The position numbers were made by a program, and so were the translations under genes. A stretch of 5,845 nucleotides of DNA from Pseudomonadota bacterium (GTDB lineage: Bacteria; Pseudomonadota; Alphaproteobacteria; Rhizobiales; Rhizobiaceae): assembly GCA_023387775.1 (NCBI GenBank), contig JAEWHN010000168.1, positions 1 through 5,845 of the forward strand. Direction: 5' to 3'. Shown here in pieces: positions 1 through 5,355 of the stretch; position 1 is the stretch's first letter; every line of letters starts with the position of its first letter. The notes beneath the pieces are model-generated. The model was not told the origin of the DNA and did no database searches. It saw only the letters and a program-made list of their open reading frames with translations.

Positions 1-297
1 GTCGATGTTGCGCGTGACGATGACCAGCACCATGCCCGTCGCCATCACCGCGACCGAGGAAGACTGCACCGAAAGGTTCCAGAGGTTGCGCGGGGTCAGG
101 AACAGGCCGTTCGACAGGATGTGGAAGCCGATCCAGATCAGCAGCAGCGCGCCGACCATGCCCAGCATGCGGGTGTCGAGTTCCGTCGCCTGGAGGAAAC
201 GCCCTATGGCTCCGGCCTCCGAGGCTCGCGCCCGGTCGGTAAGCCCGTGGCCGGCGGTGTCCTGCGCCGCGGGTTCCTGCGTTGTCACTTCGGTCAT
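1..297 (-). CDS. xylH: Sugar (xylose-type) ABC transporter permease, N-terminal part, runs off left edge
   Basis: This is the inner-membrane permease that would carry the sugar delivered by the XylF-type binding protein just upstream. Only the first 99 codons are in the window; the frame stays open to base 1. The start is the ATG at 297, preceded by a GGGAGGG ribosome site (302-308). A polar N-terminus of about 40 residues leads into a first membrane segment (about 44-62) and a second hydrophobic stretch (about 79-94). The end reads SSSVAVMATGMVLVIVTRNID, which matches my memory of the conserved start of XylH/RbsC-family permeases (usually followed by LSVGS). It lies 258 bp downstream of xylF on the same strand, with a hairpin in between. 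No ATPase gene separates the two, so xylG probably follows xylH outside the window. The family is certain; the xylose specificity rests on the neighbouring xylF. Confidence 0.88.
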   Translation of the reverse strand, partial: MTEVTTQEPAAQDTAGHGLTDRARASEAGAIGRFLQATELDTRMLGMVGALLLIWIGFHILSNGLFLTPRNLWNLSVQSSSVAVMATGMVLVIVTRNID

Positions 298-301
298 GAC
301 G

Positions 302-308
302 CCCTCCC
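302..308 (-). promoter_or_regulatory. Ribosome binding site of xylH
   Basis: GGGAGGG on the minus strand lies 4 bases before the ATG at 297. It fixes the start of the truncated permease gene. A 7-bp inverted repeat (313-319/334-340) sits just upstream of it. Confidence 0.65.
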
Positions 309-444
309 GCCCGGTCCGGTCTTGCGCCGGTCTCCGGACCTCATCCTAGCGCACGCCCTTGGAAATACGGAATCGATTTTCCGGAGAGGCACTTCGTGCG
401 AACTGAATGCCGCGCGCCCGGCGGGCCATGCGGCGGCGAATGAA

Positions 445-474
445 ACGCCGCGGTTTCTCCTCAAACCGCGGCGT
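445..474 (-). terminator. Intercistronic hairpin between xylF and xylH (terminator or mRNA stabiliser)
   Basis: A perfect 12-bp inverted repeat (445-456 and 463-474) encloses a 6-base loop; the stem core is CGCCGCGGTTT paired with AAACCGCGGCG. In the direction of xylF transcription only a short T run (TTT, then CATT) overlaps and follows the stem, so it is at best a partial intrinsic terminator. It begins about 80 bp after the xylF stop and ends about 150 bp before the xylH start. In binding-protein ABC operons such structures commonly keep the binding-protein message more abundant than the permease message. That role here is inferred from position. Confidence 0.6.
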
Positions 475-555
475 CCAACGAGCCGGACAGCGGCCATGCG
501 GCCGCGTCTTGCCCGCCCCGTGCGGAACCGAACAAGCCTTGCGGCAACGTCCGGC

Positions 556-1599
556 CTAGTCGCAGGCCGCGGCCGAGCCCGCCTTCACGCCCTGGCAGAC
601 CACGTCCTTGGAAACCCAGCCGGCGTCGATGACGACGTTGAGGTTGTCCTTGGTGATCGGCATCGGCTTGAGGAAGACCGAGGTCATCTCGACCTTGTTG
701 GGGCCGTCCGACCACTTGGTCGCGTTCGCGATCTCATCCATCTTCTTGCCATCGGCGAGCTGAGCCGCGATCTCGGCTGCGGCCTTGCCGAGTTCGCGCG
801 AATCCTTCCACACCGACACGGTCTGCGTGCCGAGCGCGATGCGGTTGAGCGCGGCATGGTCGCCGTCCTGGCCCGAAACGGGCACCGAGCCGGCCAGGCC
901 CTGTGCCTCGAGCGCTGCCACCGCGCCGCCGGCGGTGCCATCGTTGGAGGCCACCACCGCGTCGACCTTGTTGTCGTTGGCGGTCAGGAACTGCTCCATG
1001 TTCTTCTGGGCGTTGGCCGGCAGCCAGCCGTCGGTATAGGCCTCGCCGACATTCTTGATCTTGCCGGCATCCATGGCCTCCTTCAGCACTTCCATCTGCC
1101 CGGCAAACAGGAAGTCGGCGTTCGGGTCAGCGCCATTGCCCTTGATGAAGACGTAGTTGCCTTCGGGCTTCACGGCATAGACGGCCTTGGCCTGCAGACG
1201 GCCCACTTCCTTGTTGTCGAAGGTCAGGTAGAAGGCATCCTTGTTCTCGATCAGGCGGTCGTAGCCCACCACCGGAATGCCCTCGGCCACGGCCTTCTCC
1301 ACCGCCGGCCCGATGGCGCTGGCGTCCTGCGCCAGGATGATCAGCGCGTTGGCGCCCTGCGAGATCAGGCTTTCCACGTCGGTCAGCTGCTTGGCCGCCG
1401 ACGACTGGGCGTCGGCGGAAATGTACTTGTCGCCCGAAGCTTCGAGCGCGGCCTTGATCGCCGCTTCGTCAGTCTTCCAGCGCTCCTCCTGGAAGTTCGA
1501 CCAGGAAACGCCGATGATCTTGTCCTTCGCCTGCGCCACGCCTGCCAGCGACACCGACAGCGCGACACCCGCCAGCAAGGCGGCTGCAAACATCTTCAT
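556..1599 (-). CDS. xylF: D-xylose-type ABC transporter periplasmic binding protein
   Basis: This 347-residue protein captures the sugar in the periplasm and delivers it to the membrane permease. A Sec signal peptide is clear: MKM, a hydrophobic core to about residue 20, and a likely cleavage after AQA at 22-24. The mature protein starts KDKIIGVSWSNFQEERW, as in the XylF/type-I (RbsB-like) sugar-binding fold. Further family motifs are VGYDRLI (111-117), FDN (127-129), GADPNA (156-161), SNDGTAGGAVAAL (218-230) and VSGQDGD (241-247). Length is normal for the family. The start is ATG 1599, with GGGAGGA (1604-1610) just upstream; an in-frame ATG two codons later is less likely. The only cysteines are C335 and C346 near the C-terminus, possibly a disulfide. 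It is first in its operon, divergent from a ROK repressor whose likely operator overlaps its promoter. Xylose is the best substrate guess; a related aldose is possible. Confidence 0.93.
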   Translation of the reverse strand: MKMFAAALLAGVALSVSLAGVAQAKDKIIGVSWSNFQEERWKTDEAAIKAALEASGDKYISADAQSSAAKQLTDVESLISQGANALIILAQDASAIGPAVEKAVAEGIPVVGYDRLIENKDAFYLTFDNKEVGRLQAKAVYAVKPEGNYVFIKGNGADPNADFLFAGQMEVLKEAMDAGKIKNVGEAYTDGWLPANAQKNMEQFLTANDNKVDAVVASNDGTAGGAVAALEAQGLAGSVPVSGQDGDHAALNRIALGTQTVSVWKDSRELGKAAAEIAAQLADGKKMDEIANATKWSDGPNKVEMTSVFLKPMPITKDNLNVVIDAGWVSKDVVCQGVKAGSAAACD

Positions 1600-1603
1600 G
1601 ATT

Positions 1604-1610
1604 TCCTCCC
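1604..1610 (-). promoter_or_regulatory. Ribosome binding site of xylF
   Basis: GGGAGGA on the minus strand, 4 bases before ATG 1599, supports that start. A 6-bp hairpin (1612-1617/1624-1629) stands directly 5' of it in the leader. Confidence 0.7.
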
Positions 1611-1659
1611 TGCGCCCCCTCCAGGGCGCGATGACGATGGCCTGGGGCCCTTGTCGAGG

Positions 1660-1686
1660 CTATTATTTCGAACCTCGAAAAAATAG
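1660..1686. promoter_or_regulatory. Palindromic operator, probable ROK repressor site
   Basis: Two 12-base arms, CTATTATTTCGA (1660-1671) and TCGAAAAAATAG (1675-1686), are inverted copies with one mismatch and a 3-base centre (ACC). The A/T-rich arms stand out in very GC-rich DNA and resemble the TTATTT/AAATAA-type arms bound by the ROK repressors NagC and Mlc. The site overlaps the predicted -10 of the xylF promoter and lies 104 bp before the start of the ROK regulator. Repressor bound here would block xylF transcription. Palindrome and position are seen; the protein that binds is inferred. Confidence 0.75.
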
Positions 1687-1711
1687 TGTCGTAACGCCGA
1701 AGTTCTGTCAA
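1683..1711 (-). promoter_or_regulatory. Predicted promoter of xylF
   Basis: On the minus strand a perfect TTGACA (-35, 1706-1711) is followed after 17 bases by CACTAT (-10, 1683-1688). The -35 is consensus and the spacing ideal; the -10 is weak (3 of 6), as is common where activation or repression controls the promoter. The -10 shares four bases with the palindrome at 1660-1686. The leader to ATG 1599 would be about 75 nt. Confidence 0.6.
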
Positions 1712-1725
1712 CATCCCGCCGAAGG

Positions 1726-1753
1726 TTGACGCGGCGCACGCGAACTGGAATCT
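1726..1753 (+). promoter_or_regulatory. Possible promoter of the ROK regulator
   Basis: TTGACG (1726-1731) is a good -35 match, followed after 16 bases by GAATCT (1748-1753), a poor -10. It points towards the regulator gene and would leave a leader of about 30 nt. Support comes mainly from the -35 and the position. Confidence 0.3.
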
Positions 1754-1773
1754 GCGCAGCGCAACAAGGCTCC

Positions 1774-1780
1774 GGGAGGA
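1774..1780 (+). promoter_or_regulatory. Ribosome binding site of the ROK regulator
   Basis: GGGAGGA ends 9 bases before ATG 1790, good spacing for that start. The closer ATG at 1782 is only 1 base away and opens an unrelated frame, so it is not the start. Confidence 0.7.
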
Positions 1781-1789
1781 AATGCCGAA

Positions 1790-3025
1790 ATGCCGGGGGC
1801 GATCCGTCACGACGATCTGCGCAAGCGCAACCGCGCCATGGTCATCGCGGCCGTGCGGCGCGCGGGCCAGCCGTCGCGCACCGAGATCGCTGGGGCAACA
1901 GGCCTCAGCCATTCCACCATCTCTGCCATCTCCGCCGACCTCATCGCCGAAGGCATCCTCGCCGAAAAGGCGGCGGAAGCCGCCAGCTCGAAGCGCGGGC
2001 GCCCGCAGGTGGCGCTCGGCCTCGCCCCGGAAGCCGCCGAAGTGGTCACCGTGGTGCTGTCGCTCAACTTCCTGTCGGTCGCGGTGGTCGACTATGCCGG
2101 GCAGGTGGTCGCGTCCGAAGAACGCCGGCTGGATACGCTGGACACGCCGCGCGAAGCGCTGCTTGGCGATTGCGTGGCCATGGTGCGCCGGCAGGTCGAG
2201 GCCCGCCGGGCCGCCGGCCATCGCGTGCTGCGCATCGGCATGGCGGTACAGGGCATCACCGATGCCGGCTCGCGCATGATGCTGTGGTCGCCGATCACCC
2301 CGCACGCGCATCTCGAATTCGCCGACCGGCTCGAAGCCGCCACCGGCATCCCCGCCACCGTGGAGAACGACTGCAACATGATCGCGGTGGCGCTGCGCTG
2401 GCGAAAGCCGGAGCGCTACCGCAACGACTTCATCGCCATCCTGCTGTCGCACGGCATCGGCATGGGCATGGTGCTGAAGGGCGAGCTGTTCACCGGCACG
2501 CAGTCGTCGGGCTGCGAGTTCGGCCACATGATCCACCGGCCCGACGGGGCGCTGTGCCGCTGCGGCCGGCGCGGCTGCGTGGAAGCCTATGCCGGCAACT
2601 ACGCCATCTGGCGCAATGCGCGCGGCGAGAGCGAGGACCAGGCGCCGCTGGCAGACATTTCGGATGAAGAGATACGCGCCATGGCCGACAGGGCGCGGGC
2701 AGCCGACGGCCCCGAGCGCGAGGCCTTCCGCATCGCGGGCGAAGCCATCGGCTTCGGCCTCGGCAGCCTGTTTGCACTGATCGACCCCGCGCCGGTCGCG
2801 CTGGTCGGCATAGGCGCGACCGCCTTCGACCTCATCGAGCCGGCGCTGCGCTCAGCGATCGACAAGACCGCGGGCGGCCAGCACAACAAGGCGATCTCTT
2901 TCGACACCTTGCAGAACGAACGGCCGCTGATCCGTGAAGGCTGCACAATGACCGCCCTCACCTTCCTTGACCGCGAAATCTTCGCGCCGGGCCCGGCTCC
3001 GATAAGCGCCGCAGGCGCGGCCTGA
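1790..3025 (+). CDS. xylR: ROK-family transcriptional repressor, probable regulator of the xylose operon
   Basis: This 411-residue protein is a sugar-responsive DNA-binding repressor of the NagC/Mlc/XylR type. Residues about 11-62 form a winged helix-turn-helix (SRTEIAGATGLSHSTISAIS at 29-48 is the HTH core), followed by a short linker with KRGRPQ (68-73). The ROK domain spans about 82-400. It has the sugar-site VENDCN motif (191-196) and the full zinc motif: EFGH with H246, then C256, C258 and C263 in CRCGRRGCVE. The kinase-type DxGGT phosphate loop is missing; that position reads LSLNFLSVAVVD (90-101). It should therefore sense sugar rather than phosphorylate it. The gene is divergent from xylF and follows the palindrome at 1660-1686, so control of xylF and perhaps of itself is expected. 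The symbol is assigned by family and context; it is not homologous to the AraC-type XylR of E. coli. Confidence 0.88.
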   Translation: MPGAIRHDDLRKRNRAMVIAAVRRAGQPSRTEIAGATGLSHSTISAISADLIAEGILAEKAAEAASSKRGRPQVALGLAPEAAEVVTVVLSLNFLSVAVVDYAGQVVASEERRLDTLDTPREALLGDCVAMVRRQVEARRAAGHRVLRIGMAVQGITDAGSRMMLWSPITPHAHLEFADRLEAATGIPATVENDCNMIAVALRWRKPERYRNDFIAILLSHGIGMGMVLKGELFTGTQSSGCEFGHMIHRPDGALCRCGRRGCVEAYAGNYAIWRNARGESEDQAPLADISDEEIRAMADRARAADGPEREAFRIAGEAIGFGLGSLFALIDPAPVALVGIGATAFDLIEPALRSAIDKTAGGQHNKAISFDTLQNERPLIREGCTMTALTFLDREIFAPGPAPISAAGAA

Positions 3026-3031
3026 GCGGCG
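3007..3031 (+). terminator. Weak hairpin over the end of the ROK regulator
   Basis: CGCCGC (3007-3012) pairs with GCGGCG (3026-3031), with an inner AGGC/GCCT stem and a GCG loop. It spans the regulator's TGA (3023-3025) and reaches into the 18-bp gap before the convergent phoB. No T run follows on either strand, so termination would be weak or Rho-aided. It is the only candidate terminator in this junction. Confidence 0.3.
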
Positions 3032-3043
3032 GGGAGGTCGGGC

Positions 3044-3736
3044 TCAATCCTCGCGGATGGCGTAGCCCGAGCCCCGGATGGTGCGGATCACGTCCGGCAG
3101 GTTGCCGGGATTGATCGCCTTGCGCAGCCGGCCCACATGCACGTCCACCGTGCGCTCGTCGATATAGATCGTCTCGCCCCAGACATTGTCGAGCAGCTGC
3201 CCGCGCGAGAAGACGCGGCCCGGGTGGCGCATCATGAATTCCAGCAGGCGGAATTCGGTGGGCCCGAGCTTGATCTCGCTCTTGCCGCGATAGACGCGGT
3301 GCGCCTCGCGGTCGAGCATGATGTCGCCCACCTTCAGCACGCTGGACAGAACCTCGGGCTTGGCGCGGCGCAGCAGCGCCTTCACCCGCGCCATGAACTC
3401 CGGCGTGGAGAACGGCTTGACCAGATAGTCGTCGGCGCCGGTGGAAAGGCCGCGCACGCGGTCGCTCTCCTCGCCGCGCGCCGTCAGCATGATGATGGGC
3501 AGGCGCTCGGTCTCGGGCCGCATCCTCAGGCGGCGGCACAGTTCGATGCCGGAAACCGCCGGCAGCATCCAGTCCAGCACCAGAAGGTCGGGCACGTTCT
3601 CCTGCAGGCGGATTTCCGCCTCGTCGCCGCGCGGCACGACCTCGACCTGGTAGCCTTCCGATTCCAGATTGTAGCGGAGCAGGACACCCAGCGGCTCCTC
3701 GTCCTCCACCACCATGATTTTTGGGGCGATCATCAC
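3044..3736 (-). CDS. phoB: Phosphate regulon response regulator PhoB
   Basis: PhoB is the DNA-binding half of the PhoR-PhoB two-component system; when phosphorylated it activates phosphate-starvation genes. The receiver domain (about 6-123) shows the acidic cluster E11-D12-E13, phosphoacceptor D55 (LLVLDWMLP), T85 and K107 (LVKPF). The OmpR-type winged-helix output domain covers about 133-229, with PTEFRLLEFMM, RTVDVHVGRLRKAI and RTIRGSGY. The 230-residue length is typical. The start is taken as GTG 3736, 9 bases after GGGAG (3746-3750); the next codon is ATG (3733), also possible, and would remove one residue. It lies 16 bp after phoU and is the last gene of the operon, facing the ROK regulator across 18 bp. 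The partner kinase PhoR is not in the window. Confidence 0.96.
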   Translation of the reverse strand: MMIAPKIMVVEDEEPLGVLLRYNLESEGYQVEVVPRGDEAEIRLQENVPDLLVLDWMLPAVSGIELCRRLRMRPETERLPIIMLTARGEESDRVRGLSTGADDYLVKPFSTPEFMARVKALLRRAKPEVLSSVLKVGDIMLDREAHRVYRGKSEIKLGPTEFRLLEFMMRHPGRVFSRGQLLDNVWGETIYIDERTVDVHVGRLRKAINPGNLPDVIRTIRGSGYAIRED

Positions 3737-3752
3737 TTTTCCGGTCTCCCGT

Positions 3753-4472
3753 TCAGCTCGTCGATTCCGGCGCCGAAAGCGAGGTCTCGTCGAACTTCGG
3801 CCGGTTGGGCGGCAGCTGCTGACCGGTCATCACATAGTAGGCGTTCTCGGCGATGTTGGTGACATGGTCGCCGATGCGCTCGAGGTTCTTGGCGCAGAAC
3901 AGAAGATGCGTGCAGGCGGTGATGTTGCGCGGGTCTTCCATCATATAGGTCAGGAGCTCGCGGAACACGGAGGTGTACTTCACGTCGATGTTCTCGTCCG
4001 CCGCGCGCAGCGCCTTCAGGCCTTCGGGCTGGCGGGTCACATATCTGTCGACCACGCCGTTGATCTGCTCCAACACCATGTCCGACATCGTCTCGATCGA
4101 GTGGGCGAGGCTGCGCGGCGTGGCGCTCTCGCCCACGGCGCCGACGCGCTTGGCGATGTTCTTGGCAAGGTCGCCGATGCGCTCCAGGTCGCCCGCCATG
4201 CGGATCGCGCCCACCACGGCGCGCAGGTCCTGCGCCATGGGCTGGCGCTTGGCGATCAGCGTGATGGCGCGGTCGTCCAGCTCGCGCTGGCGCGCGTCCA
4301 TCACCGCGTCGTCCGAAATCACCCGCTGGGCAAGCGCATTGTCGGAATTGACCAGCGCCCGGATCGCGCCGCTGACCATGGCGGCTGCCAGATCGCCCAT
4401 GTCGCGCAGCAGCCGGTCGATGTGCCCGAGTTCCTCGTCAAAGGAAGTGACGGTGTGTTTGCCCATGATCAT
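3753..4472 (-). CDS. phoU: Phosphate signalling complex protein PhoU
   Basis: PhoU is a cytoplasmic helical protein that links the Pst transporter to the PhoR kinase and keeps the Pho regulon off when phosphate is plentiful. It has two tandem three-helix repeats, each with the metal-binding E-x3-D motif: DLERIGDLAKNI (E97, D101) and NLERIGDHVTNIAE (E198, D202). The length, 239 residues, fits the family. The start is ATG 4472 (MIMGKHTV), 10 bases after GAGGGA; ATG 4466 is possible but lies 16 bases away. The frame stays open upstream as far as 5243, but that part is antisense-free shadow of pstB and has no PhoU homology. It lies 41 bp after pstB and 16 bp before phoB, so the three are expected to be co-transcribed. 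Confidence 0.95.
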   Translation of the reverse strand: MIMGKHTVTSFDEELGHIDRLLRDMGDLAAAMVSGAIRALVNSDNALAQRVISDDAVMDARQRELDDRAITLIAKRQPMAQDLRAVVGAIRMAGDLERIGDLAKNIAKRVGAVGESATPRSLAHSIETMSDMVLEQINGVVDRYVTRQPEGLKALRAADENIDVKYTSVFRELLTYMMEDPRNITACTHLLFCAKNLERIGDHVTNIAENAYYVMTGQQLPPNRPKFDETSLSAPESTS

Positions 4473-4482
4473 GTCTTTGCAA

Positions 4483-4488
4483 TCCCTC
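4483..4488 (-). promoter_or_regulatory. Ribosome binding site of phoU
   Basis: GAGGGA on the minus strand is 10 bases before ATG 4472. It decides the phoU start against the long upstream open frame and the ATG six bases further in. Confidence 0.6.
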
Positions 4489-4513
4489 GTCTGGCGTGCG
4501 GTTTCGCCGCGGG

Positions 4514-5338
4514 TCAGCCAAACCGGCCGGTAATGTAGTCCTGCGTGCGCTTGTCGTCGGGGTTGGTGAACATCTTGTCGGTGTCGCCCTCCTCGACCAG
4601 CTGGCCCAGATGGAACATGGCCGTGCGCTGCGACACGCGCGCCGCCTGCTGCATGGAGTGGGTGACGATGACGATGGTGTAGTTCTGGCGCAGCTCGTCG
4701 ATCAGTTCCTCCACGCGCGCGGTGGCGATCGGGTCGAGCGCCGAGCACGGCTCGTCCATCAGGATCACCTCGGGCGAAACGGCGATGGCGCGGGCGATGC
4801 ACAGGCGCTGCTGCTGGCCGCCGGAAAGCCCGGTGCCCGGCTCGGTCAAGCGGTCCTTTACCTCGTTGAACAGGCCGGCCTTCTTCAGGCTGGTCTCGAC
4901 AATGGCATCCAGGTCGGCCTTCTTGCGGGCGAGGCCGTGGATGCGCGGGCCATAGGCCACGTTCTCGTAGATCGACTTCGGAAACGGGTTCGGCTTCTGG
5001 AACACCATGCCCACGCGGGCGCGCAGTTCCACCACGTCGATGCTCTTGTCGTAGATGTCCTGTTCGTCCAGCGTGATCTGGCCGGTCACGCGGGCGCTGT
5101 CGATGGTGTCGTTCATGCGGTTGAGGCAGCGCAGGAAGGTCGACTTGCCGCAGCCCGAAGGGCCGATCAGCGCCGTCACCTGGTTTTCGCGCACGTCGAG
5201 GTCGACGTCGAACAACGCCTGCTTGTCGCCATAGAACACGCACACCTTGCGGCCGCGCATCTTGATGATTTCCTTGGGCGTACCGTTCATCTTGTCGTTC
5301 ACCGCGTTCTCGAGTGCCACTTCCGTCATGATGTTCAT
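4514..5338 (-). CDS. pstB: Phosphate ABC transporter ATP-binding protein PstB
   Basis: PstB is the ATPase that powers the high-affinity PstSCAB phosphate importer from the cytoplasmic side. All ABC motifs are present in its 274 residues: Walker A GPSGCGKS (59-66), followed by the PstB-typical TFLRCLNRMND; Q-loop VFQKPNPFP (112-120); signature LSGGQQQRL (171-179); Walker B VILMDE (191-196) with D-loop SALDP; and H-loop H227 in VTHSM. The C-terminus DYITGRFG is typical of PstB. The start is ATG 5338 (MNIMTEVAL), 9 bases after AAGGA (5348-5352). The open frame extends to 5485, but that segment is out of frame over pstA and is not coding. It lies 17 bp after pstA and 41 bp before phoU. Confidence 0.97.
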   Translation of the reverse strand: MNIMTEVALENAVNDKMNGTPKEIIKMRGRKVCVFYGDKQALFDVDLDVRENQVTALIGPSGCGKSTFLRCLNRMNDTIDSARVTGQITLDEQDIYDKSIDVVELRARVGMVFQKPNPFPKSIYENVAYGPRIHGLARKKADLDAIVETSLKKAGLFNEVKDRLTEPGTGLSGGQQQRLCIARAIAVSPEVILMDEPCSALDPIATARVEELIDELRQNYTIVIVTHSMQQAARVSQRTAMFHLGQLVEEGDTDKMFTNPDDKRTQDYITGRFG

Positions 5339-5347
5339 ACTAAAGCA

Positions 5348-5352
5348 TCCTT
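5348..5352 (-). promoter_or_regulatory. Ribosome binding site of pstB
   Basis: AAGGA on the minus strand is 9 bases before ATG 5338 and lies within the 17-bp pstA-pstB gap. It settles the pstB start against the upstream open frame. Confidence 0.65.
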
Positions 5353-5355
5353 CGC

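Larger units (their letters stand above)
298..555. other. xylF-xylH intercistronic spacer
   Basis: This 258-bp stretch carries no gene I can support. It holds the 12-bp hairpin at 445-474, a smaller inverted repeat next to the xylH ribosome site (GGTCCGG at 313-319 with CCGGACC at 334-340), a 5-bp dyad around AATCGATT at 368-383, and the xylH ribosome site. Short open frames across it have no recognisable family or good ribosome site. Confidence 0.6.

Noticed and set aside
294..497. Small minus-strand frame of 67 codons in the xylF-xylH gap
   Set aside because: It begins downstream of xylF, overlaps the xylH start, contains the hairpin region and has no family or convincing ribosome site.
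121..1686. Long plus-strand open frame (521 codons) opposite xylF
   Set aside because: It is antisense to a clear xylF with signal peptide and family motifs. Such frames are common opposite GC-rich genes, and the translation has no recognisable domain or ribosome site.
1782..2279. Alternative frame starting at ATG 1782
   Set aside because: Only 1 base from the SD and out of frame with the conserved ROK protein; the SD spacing fits ATG 1790.
1469..2536. Minus-strand open frame (355 codons) opposite the ROK regulator
   Set aside because: It is a shadow of the regulator and of xylF's 5' end, low in complexity (rich in R, H, D, G), crosses the promoter region and shows no family.
4498..4510. 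Small hairpin GCGG/CCGC after the pstB stop
   Set aside because: Four base pairs in GC-rich DNA are expected by chance, there is no T run, and phoU follows at once in the same operon.
3137..4538. Plus-strand open frames opposite phoB and phoU (3137-3862, 3714-4538)
   Set aside because: Antisense shadows of two strongly conserved genes, without homology or start signals.
4473..5243. N-terminal extension of phoU to 5243 (a PstB-PhoU overlap or fusion)
   Set aside because: The extension is pstB read in another frame. A ribosome site before ATG 4472 and the normal PhoU length give the true start.
3737..5355. Search for Pho boxes or internal promoters in the pst-phoU-phoB gaps
   Set aside because: The gaps of 16-41 bp hold ribosome sites but no repeated TGTCA-type Pho box; the operon promoter is expected upstream of pstS, outside the window.
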